Made by a program: the position numbers and the translations under genes
Notes under the pieces: generated by a model
Databases searched by the model: none
What the model saw: the letters and a program-made list of their open reading frames with translations, nothing else
Told to the model about the DNA's origin: nothing
Part shown: piece after piece, positions 1 through 9,267 of the stretch
How the letters are laid out: each line of letters begins with the position of its first letter
Numbering within the stretch: position 1 is the first letter of the stretch
NCBI GenBank assembly: GCA_003427395.1
Contig: BFEA01000451.1
Location: 506,711-534,769 of the forward strand
DNA length: 28,059 bases
Reading direction: 5' to 3'
Source: Chara braunii
Taxonomy: Eukaryota > Streptophyta > Charophyceae > Charales > Characeae

Positions 1-770
1 TGACATTTGGACCCAGACTCGACATGGACTTCAGACATTTTGACGAGGGATTATTTGGGACTTGTAACGAAGACTTGGTGTTGACGACTCTCCCATCTCC
101 CCCCTCCTCTTCTTCGTATGTTTCCCTCCTCTTCGTCTGTGCATGAACTGGACCTGCATTCTTCCTTTGTGTAGCGCCAGGCCTCTTCACACCTTGTGAC
201 AAGGATGTTGTATGTTTGGTCTGTACTGCGACATTGATTGGGCTAGTCATTGGTATTCTAGCATTCTACTGCGCTGTCTTGCACTACGTGAAAGAGGTCA
301 GTCCCAGTCAGGTCAGGACTTGTATCTAAGTCTTCCACTGCGCTATAAAGCACCATTTTTGTATGTATCAGGGTGTACACTGCTTATTGAGATTTCACTT
401 GCACTGCATTGTCCATTCAGTCCTTTTTATCACATTGCGGATCCTCGATTATATATGTACATCGCCCAACTGGGCATGTAACAGGTAGTGTAAGCATGGT
501 TTGTTAGTATGCATGAGGGACTGGGGAGTGAGTGTCCCAGCGCTTTATCAGATCTTTTGTAATGGAGTATTCAGTGAACTATCACTTATGATGTTGTTAT
601 TCTGACCTGTTGAGAGTCACTTACTGTTTATGTACGATTTATCTTGTCGTTGCCATATGCTGTTGTGTCTGTGTCTGTTGAGGGTACTCCTGCGTGTGTT
701 TCTTGCCTCATATCCCGGTGTGCTATATAAGATGTGGTTAAGAGTGTTCCTTTTTTTTTTCTTTTTTCTT
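1..770. other. Unassigned sequence, no gene recognised
   Basis: No recognisable coding region is seen here. A short open frame at 212-481 on the plus strand has unremarkable composition and no motif. A TATA-like string (gctatataag) lies near 720-730 and is followed by pyrimidine-rich sequence and T/A homopolymers at about 751-784. These may be the A/T-rich end of the adjacent LINE copy on the other strand. Nothing marks a promoter with confidence. Confidence 0.4.
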
Positions 771-783
771 TTTTAAAAAAAAA

Positions 784-840
784 AGCTCCATCTATTGGTG
801 GGGAGCTGCACCTGCTGGAAACCGGGTCCAGCGTCCCTTA
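784..840 (-). repeat. Dispersed ~52-bp repeat, copy R1
   Basis: Read on the minus strand, this block carries GCTGGACCCGGTTTCCAGC followed by CTCCCCACCAATAGATGGAG. The same block recurs on the plus strand at 6143-6197 and 8384-8437 with only a few differences. GCTGGA and TCCAGC form a 6-bp stem around a 7-base loop. It lies just inside the A/T tract that could end the minus-strand LINE. It may therefore be a LINE 3'-terminal sequence, or an independent short element such as a SINE. I cannot decide between these. Confidence 0.7.
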
Positions 841-881
841 CATAGTGACATTTTGAAATAAGAGATAGCTTCAGTAGTTCC

Positions 882-912
882 TGTGCTGGAAACCGGGTCC
901 AGCATCCCATTA
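882..912 (-). repeat. Second partial copy of the R1 hairpin repeat
   Basis: The hairpin part of the dispersed repeat (GCTGGAAACCGGGTCCAGC on the plus strand) appears again here. It lies about 71 bp from the copy at 813-831 and is followed by catccc instead of gtccc. Only the hairpin half is duplicated; the CCCCACCAATAG half is missing. Confidence 0.7.
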
Positions 913-1030
913 CTAATTCTCAACCTCCTGTGTACTCTCTTTTACACCAAGGAACCATACACCACTTCTCAGAAAACACTACTGCCCGTGGTACAAAAAC
1001 ACTAAACCAATCCTGCAGGTGAGAGAGCCT

Positions 1031-1124
1031 CTTCAGTCAGAATTTTGACTACCTGATGANAATGATATTCCTAGCCTTTTCAGTCATAATTCTGGCCGCC
1101 TGATGATCATGATATTCCTAGCCT
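1031..1124. repeat. Two-copy tandem duplication, 47-bp unit
   Basis: Two adjacent units begin at about 1031 and 1078. Each reads cagtca, then aatt, then an NNcctgatga core and ends gatattcctagcct. The period is 47 bp. One ambiguous base (n) lies at 1060 in the first unit. The duplication sits in what would be the 3' untranslated region of the minus-strand LINE. Confidence 0.7.
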
Positions 1125-1160
1125 CCCACTACAGGGTTTCTCTACCACTGCCTAGCCTTT

Positions 1161-2084
1161 TTATCTACCTTCCTTTCCCCCCCCAAACCATTCAAGATCC
1201 ACCAAAGCAAGTGTAGAGGGTGGGAAGGGGTCAGTAAAACATTCCGGAGGTCTCAAGGAAGCTCCTGGTTGAATATCAAACCAGTTGCGAAAGGTAAGCT
1301 GGTAATCCCACTTGAACTCCACTTGCTCCCCTTCCCCTCTCAACCATGTTACCTCCCCCAACTTCTCTCTTAAGACATCCCCTAGCCATTCCAAAGTAAA
1401 CTTTTGGATTATTTGTTCGATATCTGTTTTTTGTTTGAATTGTTTGAGTGTTATTTTCGTCTTAACCCATTGACTTCTGATTTCTGTTTGGACAAACTGT
1501 TGGACTATTTTTGTCAATACCTTGCTTTCTATTTTCACTTTTTCCATTTCATTGATGCATCTTTTGTGCCACAACGCCCACACAACCGCTTTCCTTCCCA
1601 CTTGAAAGAAATTCTGTTGAAATTCAGACAGGTCGATCTGCTGAGGGTTCCAGTATCCCAACAGAATCGCCCTCCACTCCCACGGCCAATCTATGCCTGT
1701 TAACCTTTGCCACACATAGTCCAAACGACGCCACAGTAAAACGGAACCTGGGCATTGCATAAAAATATGTTCGATTGTTTCTCTGTTTTTCCTTCTGGGA
1801 AAGGCCTGAACACAGGATTTGCACCATGGTAATGCCACTCCTTTTTGTTTTAGTGTAGAGTGGTCAATTAGCCAGTCATTTGTTGGTAAACACCTGTGTA
1901 CTATCTGCCATTGCAAGGATGCAAACTTGGTCGGCCGCTCTTTGAATCCTTGACACCACCTTACTGGTTTGAGCAAGTCTTCATAGATATTCAGGTGTTT
2001 TTGCCATCTGAATCTTACAATCTCTGGGACCATTATCTTGGGACGCAATAGCCTATAAGTTGCCTTAACTGACAGGGAATGCAA
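1161..2084 (-). pseudogene. LINE-1 ORF2 C-terminal zinc-binding region
   Basis: This 307-codon open frame is the best preserved part of LINE-1. It has the reverse-transcriptase zinc-binding pattern: FASLQWQIVHRCLPTNDWL, then WCKSC (1812-1826), ETIEHIFMQC (about 1751-1780) and LLWRRLDYVW. That gives a Cys-x2-Cys and His-x4-Cys set. A basic, Gln/Lys-rich segment and an acidic tail follow. The domain is thought to bind nucleic acid during target-primed reverse transcription. The same residues recur in LINE-2 at 10900-11480. It is open only as a fragment of a dead element. Confidence 0.85.
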
Positions 2085-2486
2085 TCTCTAGGATTTGCAT
2101 CTCCTATTTGAACGCCATATCCAATCGGCAGGATCCAGGGGGAGGTTAGAAATAGGATGCCGTGGAAGGAACACTATCCATTCCTTTGTTGATGTGGCAT
2201 ATAAAGTCCTCACCCTATACATTATCTCAAAGTAGAAAAACATTACCCCATCCTAATCTCTTTTAGCAATCTTATTATTTTTATGTGTCTTGAAAATATT
2301 CACTAGGGCTCCCTCCTCTTGTACATCTAATATTTGTCCTATTGTCGTGGAATCATCCTATTTGTGAACGCTCACCCAGTCAGCCACCTGAAGCACTGGG
2401 CCCTTCTTTAAAACAATTATCCAAGCCAAAGGATTGGCTGACATGACTTCATTCAATTTTTCCATAAGTTTATGTGCATGGAGTTA

Positions 2487-2870
2487 TCACCATGGGTCCA
2501 TAAGTTTAACCCATGTGGACCATGGAGAAGTTGAGCTTATGAAGACTCTCCCATTTTGATCCGTGATCCATCGATTACCAAAAAGTGGTAGGCGCAAGAT
2601 TTCCTTACATCTTGTTGGCGGAGATTTATTAGGTAAAGGCAACTCACGCCAATATTTTAGTAGACTAGACCAGAAACCATCTAGACTTAGATCTCTCCTG
2701 ACCGCACCTCTTGTTCCTGACATGGTAGATTGTGCCTGAGGACGAGGAATGGTCCAATACCTATCTTCTATCCATGTAAGAGGGTGCACTTCCTTGGTGG
2801 TCTGGGGGGCCATTCTATGAATTTGATTCACTTGCCATGACAGATCCGTTGTCATAATTAAGCGCTTCAA
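2487..2870 (-). pseudogene. LINE-1 ORF2 connector between RT and C-terminus
   Basis: This open frame of 127 codons lies between the RT and the zinc-binding region, in the order expected for ORF2. It has no catalytic motif. It contains WRELPLPN and a GNRWITDQNGRVF stretch, the kind of W-rich connector seen in plant LINE ORF2 proteins. The flanking 2100-2486 and 2871-2954 segments are frameshifted connector sequence. Assignment rests on position and orientation more than on sequence. Confidence 0.55.
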
Positions 2871-2954
2871 AACTTAAAGTAACAAGGCTTTACATTGTAT
2901 TGTTGGGTCAGTAATTCTCAAACCTCCTTTGCTTTTGGGTTGGATTAATGTCTA

Positions 2955-3564
2955 TCAGGCCACTCTTGGAATTACATGTGGTAACTCATGATCCCCTCGC
3001 CATAAGAAGGTCGTCAGTTGCCTTTGTAGTTCCTTTGTTGCTTTCTTGTTGAGTGACCACAACATTACTTTGTACCAAATTGAGGCTAAAACCACATTAT
3101 TGATTAATAAAGCTCTGCCAAATATTGATGTATGTTTATTCTTCCACGGCCTCATTTTTTCTAATGTTGGTGAGGAAATCCATAAATCGTTTGAGTTAGT
3201 CTTCCCTTGAGCTGTGAGAATCACGCCTAATACTCGGATAGGGGCCTCTAGAGACAACCATTTAATCCTAGGGGATTCTGGTGGTCTGTCCCCTTGAGAA
3301 TGAATCCACCATCCCTGCATTTTGTTACCCCAATTCACCAACATATCCGAGAGATTAGAAAATTTGTCCATTAATGCCTTAATTTCCTCAATATTAGTCG
3401 AAGAAGCTTCCATCATAATGATTAAATCGCCAGCGAACATAGAATAGATGAGAATAATTTCTTCTGGTATGTTGGCTATTCGAAGCCGTTGAAGATTGCG
3501 GTTTTTCCTAAGATCGGCTCCTAAGGCTTCCATAGTAATTATAAAAAGAAAGGGGGCTAAAGGG

Positions 3565-3643
<79 letters not shown>

Positions 3644-4503
3644 GATCTTTCAATAGGAATCTCAGGGGATAATAAACCATTGACTTGGACCCTTGTGGTG
3701 GCATTGGAATGGAGTATTTATACCCATCTCCTTGTCCTAGTTTCAAACTCCATCTTAGCTAAGCAAGCATCCAGGAAGAGCCAATCTACATGATCATATG
3801 CTTTTTCGAAGTCTATGAAAATAAATATCGCATTATGTTTATTCTGCCTAGATAGTTTGATCATTTCATTGACTAGCAGAACATTGTCCTGTATGTATCT
3901 CCCTTGAATAAATCCAGTTTGAGAAGGATGAATTATGTCTGTCATTACTGAAATGATTCTATTAGCAATAGCCTTGGCTAGCATATTATAGACTACTGTT
4001 AGAAGGGTGATTGGTCTATAATTCCTAATATTGGTTTTTTTCCCTTTTTTGTATAATAATGTTAAAACTCCTTGTCCAACAATTTCTCCCATCGTTCCTG
4101 AGTCCTGGATCTGATTATAGTAGTCCATAAGGTCCTCTGACATTTGATCCCACATGGTCTCCCAAAACTCATTTGGGAGACCATCTACCCCTGTGGTTTT
4201 ATCCTCATCCACTTGCAGAAGGGCTGTCCAGATTTCTTCCTTAGTGATAGGTCTATTCAATTTCTCCTTCTGATCCGTCGTTAAGTGTTGTGTTAATGGC
4301 TCAAGGAAACTTTGTGTTTCTTGTTCTGCTATCCTTAAATCCACCGTGGATGTGTACAACTTTTTGAAGAAGTCGTAGGCTACTTTTAGACTTCCTGCCG
4401 AGGAGACCGGGTCCAGATGAGGAGATGTAGCAGGATCTATTAATGCTTCTATGTTTGTCCTTTTAACCCTAGCTTTTGCTAGGGAAAAAAAAAAAGAATT
4501 CAT
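2955..4503 (-). pseudogene. LINE-1 reverse transcriptase domain, inactivated
   Basis: The finger/palm motifs appear in order: GVDGLPNEFW (about 4160-4195), GVLTLLYKKG, NYRPITLL, QTGFIQGRYIQDN and FIDFEKAYD (about 3793-3819, motif A with its catalytic Asp). Next are an in-frame stop near 3718, GLLSPEIPIERSV, a 74-base homopolymer, DPLAPFLFI and MFAGDLII (about 3423-3440). The last is motif C, where the usual ADD has become AGD. The segment GRALLINNVVLASIWYK follows, as in other plant LINEs. The homopolymer sits exactly where the conserved RQGD stretch is expected. Two catalytic regions are therefore damaged although most of the fold is readable. Confidence 0.9.
3567..3640. repeat. Poly(T)74 tract inside the LINE-1 RT
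   Basis: A pure run of 74 T (A in the LINE sense strand) separates ERSV from DPLAPFLF. A short natural A-run encoding Lys codons before Gly-Asp-Pro could have expanded here. Alternatively it could be an assembly or polishing artefact. Long homopolymers also occur at 9135-9166, 11484-11538, 26438-26466 and 27912-27936. Confidence 0.95.
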
Positions 4504-4660
4504 TTGTCATTCTGACTGATGTTTAGATAATTTACTCCTAATAAGGTAGCCTTGCCATCTTTATTGGCCCATAGTAAGTAAGTTGTGTCTGAGTTTCTGA
4601 ATGCCTGTCGCTTCGTGAGGAGATTCCATCGTTTCCTGTTTTTCATAATGAAGTATTTTT

Positions 4661-5640
4661 TTATTGTTCATACTTCTGTTTAGTTATTAATTTTGAAAAA
4701 TCATTACATTTTTTGGCTAAGAACATAAGTCCATTGTTGAACCATGATATGAAAGATTCATGTTTGTTTTTGGTGGTTTGCCAAAACAACCATACCTCCT
4801 TAATGTAAAATTTAAAATTTGATCTCCTTAAAAGAGACGAATTAAGTTTGTAAAAATTATTTCCACGATCCAGTTTTTTCTTGAAGGACAATAGAATGGC
4901 ACACATCTTGTGGTCAGCTCCCGGTCATGGACTTTGAGGAAAAATATTGACCCCGACTAGTGCGTGATCTAGGTCTTCTGACATAAGTATCAAATCTATT
5001 ATAGACCTCGTCTGATGGGGAGTGCCTGTGTTTCTAATACAGGTGAAAATGCGTTCCTGTGGAAAAATCATACGGTAAGTGTCATAAAGATTATCAGCTT
5101 CACATAGTTGATGAATGATCATTTCGTCATCCTCTATGTAAGTTGGACATGGAGAGGGTACTAACCATCTATCCGGGGTTGCATTGAAGTCTTCTGCGAC
5201 TATGATTGGGATCCCGCTTGGAATGTGATTACGAATGTTTTGGAAGAATTGTTTCCTCTCTTATACATCATTAGGTCCGTATATATTGAGCACACATACT
5301 ACCTCCTCTTCCGCCCCTAGCAATGCGGAAACCCATCTTCCATTTTCCTGGTCCGCCTCCCAATGAATTATGTCTACCCTAGAGTTGGGAGGTACCCATA
5401 TAACTACTCCTGCTGAGCCATTACGCGTTGCATATGCTCGATATTTTTGGTGAGGCGAGACTAAGTTGTGTGCCCTATTGTGAATAGTAGAATTCATGAG
5501 ATGCATCTCCTGAATGCATATGACGTTCAATCATGATCTCCCTCCTACTCCTTTCAACTGCTCTAAAATTGCTCTGCGTTTTTGTGCATCCGCTGTAGCC
5601 AGACCATTAACATTAAGTGACCTAACTCTGTTTCCTATGG
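4661..5640 (-). pseudogene. LINE-1 endonuclease domain, broken by stops
   Basis: This is the endonuclease that nicks target DNA to prime reverse transcription, here inactivated. A single minus-strand frame runs from the N-terminal strand (SLNVNGL, about 5600-5618) through IQEMHLM (about 5505-5525) to IYGPND. It continues into IVAEDFNATPD (5175-5205, the GDFN-type box with Gly replaced by Glu), SIIDLILMS and GADHK (4907-4921, the catalytic Asp-His box). Stops fall near 5531, 5261 and 4925 in that same frame, so the domain decayed by point mutation more than by rearrangement. A 1-base frame change separates it from the RT. Confidence 0.85.
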
Positions 5641-5659
5641 AACATGCATGTATGTCAGT

Positions 5660-6142
5660 CAATTTGTCGGTGGGCTAATTTTATCCATCACAATTATGTG
5701 GCCAATGAGCCCAAGTGTTATGGCATGTCTCTTTAAAACCTTAACCCCTTACACTCATAAGTCCATAAACCCTTAAACCCTTTGACCCTGTTGTCCGTCA
5801 TTCCTCCTGTTGCCTGCCATAACTTGGACTGCATTCTTGTGCGATGTTGTGTCAATGTGTGGTAAGGTATTAGCATGGTTATGTGGATCTGCCTTAGTCA
5901 CCATCTATCCCCACCTATCCCCACCAGCCCCGAAACTATCTGATCCACCCACCAGACTCCTGTTGTTACTGACTCAATCTCATGTCTTTTGTGTTCTTTG
6001 TTCAGAAATGTGGGGGCATGAGGCTATAGCCCCAACGCCCCCCCGATGCCCACCCTCCCAATAATCCCGTACCACTGTGTCTTGTAGCCTATTGCCCCAG
6101 TGTCCCAGTGTATCGCATTTTGTAGTTGTGTCGTGCTGTGTA
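5660..6142. other. Unassigned sequence 5' of LINE-1
   Basis: This should be the 5' untranslated or ORF1 side of LINE-1, but I see no ORF1 protein motif. The plus strand is C-rich with degenerate ccacc words around 5900-5960. A cataaacccttaaacccttt stretch near 5764-5783 resembles plant telomere repeats only loosely. Confidence 0.4.
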
Positions 6143-6197
6143 GGGACGGTGGACCCCGATTTGCAGTAGGTGCACCTCCCCACCAATAGATGGAGCC
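6143..6197 (+). repeat. Dispersed ~52-bp repeat, copy R2
   Basis: This block reads gggacggtggacccc, then agtaggtgcac, then ctccccaccaatagatggag. It matches the minus-strand reading of R1 over about 55 bp. The hairpin half is more diverged than in R1 and R3, while the CTCCCCACCAATAGATGGAG half is identical to R1. Confidence 0.7.
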
Positions 6198-6860
6198 TTC
6201 AACATAGTGAAAGGGGTCGTATGGCCTCATTAAGTGGAACCCCCTTGACTCGAAGTTTATCCAAAAAAACGAAAAGAAAGGGGGAAAAAAACATTCCACC
6301 TTTTTTTTTTTTTTAATGGGCCCAGTGCCCAAGGCTGATATTACCAATAAAACGATTGAGGTCGGGGTCCTCACAGTCTACCTGGAGTAACCGAACCGAA
6401 CATGTTGAGAACGGGGCTCGGCGTCCCTCATATGAAAATGATAATGATGTTGATGAACTTCTGCTGGTTCTATGTCTCTTGAATAGCAGAATACTCATAA
6501 TCGGTTGATTGGACCACCTACGACGTATATGCCTTTCTTTATTCATATATGCCAATGGGAATGCCTGTGTAGTTAGAGAGGCTTCCGTTGCATATCCCTG
6601 ATTTGGGGGTTCTCGGAGATTAGCTGCTGCCATAGTCTGTGCCACCTTAGTGGAGCTGGTTTCCTTTTGGGGCCCCTTTCCACAGGAAGAAGGGTCAGAT
6701 GTGGTCCAGCAGGATAGTATTCTCAGGGGTGTCTTCTCGTATGATTTTTAGGTTGGAGGTGATTGTCCAATTTGTAACATATATCCCAAAAGGTAGAGAA
6801 AGTTCTTGGGAGCCGATCCATTTGATTTAGGAAGCCCATTTTGCACCTCCGTAACTAGTG
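6198..6860. other. Unassigned sequence between R2 and the MITE
   Basis: A minus-strand open frame of 110 codons (6313-6645) is Arg/Ser-rich and starts MAQTMAAANLREPPNQ. It could be a remnant of LINE ORF1 because it lies upstream of LINE-1 ORF2 on the same strand, but no domain is recognisable. A T14 tract ends at 6314 and purine-rich sequence surrounds it. Confidence 0.3.
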
Positions 6861-6864
6861 GATA

Positions 6865-7235
6865 TTAAACCGCCAGTACACAGCCTCAGTCTTGCACAAA
6901 ACCAACTTGTACCCATCACTGCAACTTTCTGGGTTGGCCGTTGTTGTTTTACCACCAGTACCTTTCCCCGCTTGGAAAACAAATGCCCGCCTGTTAACAT
7001 GGGAGGCGGGCGGGTTTGGCACTACCGGCGGTAAACGGCTGGTGGCGCCAGCCAAAAAACGGTCTGCGCCGCTTCGTTTTTTTTTTTTGCGCAGGTCCAT
7101 TTTAGGCTCGGCAACGATAGGTGAGAAAGGCACTGGTGGTTTAAATTTTGTCAATGGCCTTTGTAGTGTTTTGGGTCTCCGAATGTTGCGGGGAGGGGCC
7201 CACGGTGGATGTATGGCTGTGTACTGGTGGTTTAA
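6865..7235. mobile_element. MITE-like element with TTAA-ended TIRs
   Basis: The ends are inverted repeats of 21 bp, 6865-6885 and 7215-7235, with one mismatch. Each begins with TTAA and continues AACC(G/A)CCAGTACACAGCC, sharing the final AA of TTAA. If TTAA is the target duplication, the element is piggyBac-like; a TA target is the alternative. At about 371 bp it has no transposase, so it is non-autonomous. The open frames of 152-185 codons across it on both strands run through the TIRs and are not genes. A related inner inverted repeat lies at 6947-7145. The interior is GC-rich around 7000-7060. Confidence 0.75.
6947..7145. repeat. Inner inverted repeat pair inside the MITE
   Basis: The left arm, ACCACCAGTACCTTTCC (6951-6967), is matched by the complement of the right arm, GAAAGGCACTGGTGGT (7125-7140), with few mismatches. 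The ACC-CCAGTA core is shared with the outer TIRs. A smaller relative may be nested in the larger one, or these may be subterminal repeats. Confidence 0.65.
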
Positions 7236-7269
7236 CTTTTCTTTTTTCACGTGTAGTAGGCCTTGCCGT

Positions 7270-8330
7270 ACTATGAAAGATTCTGAAACGAAAAGGAAAT
7301 TCCTGGATCGGCAATCGGAAGCGTGGCGCATCCAAGCTAGGGTCAAATGAGGGACCACGGAAGGAACCATGGCCAAAGCGTTTTTCAAATAAGCCAAACG
7401 TTGAGCCGACAAAACGTGGTGCCCTCCTTACACTGCCCCTGCGACTCAAGGCAGTCGAACGCTTCAAACCCTTACTCCACAGTGGACTATGCCACAGTAT
7501 ACTACCAAAACCTCTTTACCTCTTAGAATGCCAGATGGGGCGAGGACGCACTGCAGCAAGTCAGGGCTACTCTCTTGGATAACCTCACAGCCCTCTCGTC
7601 CCAACAGCAGAGCCAAACACTAGAAGAGCCTCTGACATCGCACAAAATTCACTCAGCCCTTTCTGCAATGGAGGATGAAAAGACTTTGGGTCTGGATGGG
7701 TTCCCGAAAGAGTTATGGCTCCACTTTTGAAAACTCTTCAACCAAGACCTCATGGCATACATATACGCAGTTCGGTTGGAGGGTAGATTTGGCGATCTGA
7801 TGAGCCAAGGAGTTAGCACCTTGCTCTACAAAACGGGGGACTGAGCCGAAGTTCGAAATTTTTTACCAATCACCTTCCTGCCCTTTCCTTACAAAATGGC
7901 GGCTAAAGCCTTGTTTAACAGACTGCTACCCCACATGCAGCATCTCATCCAATGATTCACATGGACCAGACGGGTTTCATGCCCCACCGAAACATCCAAG
8001 ACAATCTCCTTCTGGTCAACGAGACAATTGAGTACGCAAGCCAAAGAGGGGTCGATGCAGCTGTATTATTATTCATCTAGACTGGAACTTCTTAGACCTG
8101 TGCCTGGTGAGAATGAACTTCGTCCCTGGTTTTTGCCAGTGGGTGACCACCCTCCATCACTCCACCACTAACATAATGTTGACTAGTCATCTGTCCCCTC
8201 CCCTCTTGCTGCCCGAATTGGTGGGGCAAGGGGACCCCATAGGCCCCCTGCTCTTCGTCATCGTTATGGAGACGTTTGCCTCTTTAATAAGAGCAAATCC
8301 ACCCTCCAGTGAGTGGAAGAGGTACCCTTA
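7270..8330 (+). pseudogene. LINE-2 RT, N-terminal half, motif A deleted
   Basis: Readable pieces in several frames are: ETKRKFLDRQSEAWRIQAR (about 7281-7340), YATVYYQNLFTS, EDEKTLGLDGFPKELW (about 7672-7720), MSQGVSTLLYKTGD, an NFLPITFL block, MDQTGFMPHRNIQDNLLLV and AVLLFI. DWNFLDLCLVRMNF then begins directly at about 8080. The catalytic motif A expected between them (FEKAYD in LINE-1) is missing, leaving a small deletion and frame change at about 8076-8081. VGQGDPIGPLLFVIVMETF follows at about 8221-8280. It cannot encode an active enzyme. Confidence 0.8.
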
Positions 8331-8499
8331 GGCAGACTATCATCATATTGGTACAGGCTTATCAAGAAACAAGCTCAATGTAAAGGGATGCTGGACCCGG
8401 TTTCCAACAAGTGAAGCTCCCCACCAATAGAAGGAGCCTCCTAGGGCTCTTATCAGTTCCTCTAGCATCAATCCATTTTTTTCTTTTTTTAATAATAAT
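8331..8499. other. Junction segment left of hAT-like copy A
   Basis: LINE-2 coding similarity stops at about 8310-8330. The sequence up to the hAT-like element contains the dispersed repeat R3 (8384-8437), then a T-rich tract and aataataat at 8491-8499. It is not explained by the LINE or by the hAT-like element. A separate short insertion carrying R3 is likely. Confidence 0.45.
8384..8437 (+). repeat. Dispersed ~52-bp repeat, copy R3
   Basis: This block reads gggatgctggacccggtttc, then caacaagtgaag, then ctccccaccaatagaaggag. It is the closest match to R1 in the hairpin half. It sits inside the interrupted LINE-2. Confidence 0.7.
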
Positions 8500-8510
8500 C
8501 AGGGTCACCA

Positions 8511-8556
8511 GCCCGTACGTACGGAGGTCCCCGGGCAGACCTCCGTACGTACGGGC
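8511..8556. repeat. Perfect 19-bp hairpin in the left arm of copy A
   Basis: GCCCGTACGTACGGAGGTC at 8511-8529 is exactly complementary to 8538-8556, with an 8-base loop (CCCGGGCA). Each arm also contains the self-complementary CGTACGTACG. It lies 11 bases inside the left terminus. Confidence 0.95.
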
Positions 8557-8616
8557 GTTCGGGGTCCCGTACGGGGTCCGAACCCGGCGGCGTTCGGCCC
8601 CCGCCAAAAATTATTT

Positions 8617-8990
8617 CGGGGCCTAAAAATAATTATGTTTTTCTGAATTGTTTTTTGTGAGCTCTCTATGACGTGAGGTACAGGCCTGTAAATTCTCAAG
8701 TCATTTGGATAAGCCAAAAAAGAACTAAAAATCGCCAAAGATGGCGGTGTCAAAACGTGCTCGCCCACATATTTTTTCACTTTTTACGTTTTGTTTTCAC
8801 TTTAGTTCGGGGTCTAAACAATTTTATTATTTTTTGAAACTTTTTTAGTGGGTTTTGTATTATTTGAAGTACAGATCTGTAAATTTTCAGGGCATTTAGC
8901 TATGCCAAAAAAAAAAAAAAAAATCGCCAAAGATGGCGGTGTCCAAAACATGCTCGCGCACTGACTAAATTTAATTCTCTTTTTATTTTT
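8617..8990. repeat. Diverged 192-bp tandem duplication inside copy A
   Basis: Two units share, in order, gggcctaaa/ggtctaaa, gaggtacaggcctgtaaatt/gaagtacagatctgtaaatt, a gcca + A-rich stretch and atcgccaaagatggcggtgt (8731 and 8923). The spacing is 192 bp. The block CGCCAAAGATGGCG, a 5-bp stem with a 4-base loop, is identical in both units, more conserved than its surroundings. Confidence 0.85.
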
Positions 8991-9131
8991 ATTTATTTAT
9001 ATTATTAGTATTTGTTTTCCATATTTTATTTTTATTTCAAATTTGATAAGGAATTCGGATGTAATGCTCAGGCAAATCTTGTTTAATTTATATTTTTCCA
9101 TAACAAATCTTTTTTTTTCAGATTTTTTTAT

Positions 9132-9134
<3 letters not shown>

Positions 9135-9166
<32 letters not shown>
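9135..9166. repeat. Poly(T)32 tract
   Basis: Pure run of 32 T between the AT-rich core and the GC-rich right arm of hAT-like copy A. Confidence 0.95.
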
Positions 9167-9167
<1 letters not shown>

Positions 9168-9267
9168 GTCCGCGTTCGGCTCGAATGGCCGAACGCATCC
9201 CCGAGTGGTCCCATACGTTCGGGCGTTCGGCCCGTCCCAAACGCCGGTTACCCTGATAATAATAATA

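Larger units (their letters stand above)
780..5660 (-). mobile_element. LINE-1: decayed L1-type non-LTR retrotransposon
   Basis: Reading the minus strand from high to low coordinates gives the order of an L1-type ORF2: apurinic-type endonuclease (about 5640-4661), RT (about 4503-2955), a connecting region (about 2870-2487) and a C-terminal zinc-binding region (2084-1161). Stops and at least two frameshifts interrupt it, and a 74-base homopolymer breaks the RT palm. No convincing ORF1 was found on the 5' side. The 3' end is placed near the T/A tract at 750-784 by inference only. A related element (LINE-2) lies on the opposite strand at about 7250-11540. Confidence 0.85.
8500..9255. mobile_element. 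hAT-like non-autonomous element, copy A
   Basis: The left end is CAGGGTCACC (8500-8509) and the right end GGTTACCCTG (9246-9255), giving 9 of 10 matching TIR bases. The CAGGG start fits hAT ends. ataataat flanks both sides (8492-8499 and 9256-9263) as an 8-bp duplication, although it lies in a simple ATA repeat and could be fortuitous. No transposase is present in its 756 bp. It has GC-rich palindromic arms, an internal 192-bp duplication, and an AT-rich core at 9033-9128 shared with copies B (14201-14537) and C (16335-17591). It disrupts the LINE-2 RT, so it inserted later. Confidence 0.7.

Noticed and set aside
212-481. 89-codon plus-strand open frame
   Set aside because: No motif, biased composition or neighbouring signal supports coding.
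5755-5790. Telomere-like cataaacccttaaaccctttg
   Set aside because: Too few and too irregular units for an interstitial telomere; likely chance in AT/C-rich sequence.
6855-7412. Open frames of 152 and 185 codons on opposite strands over the MITE
   Set aside because: Both cross the TIRs of the element and one runs into antisense LINE-2 sequence; no protein motif is present.
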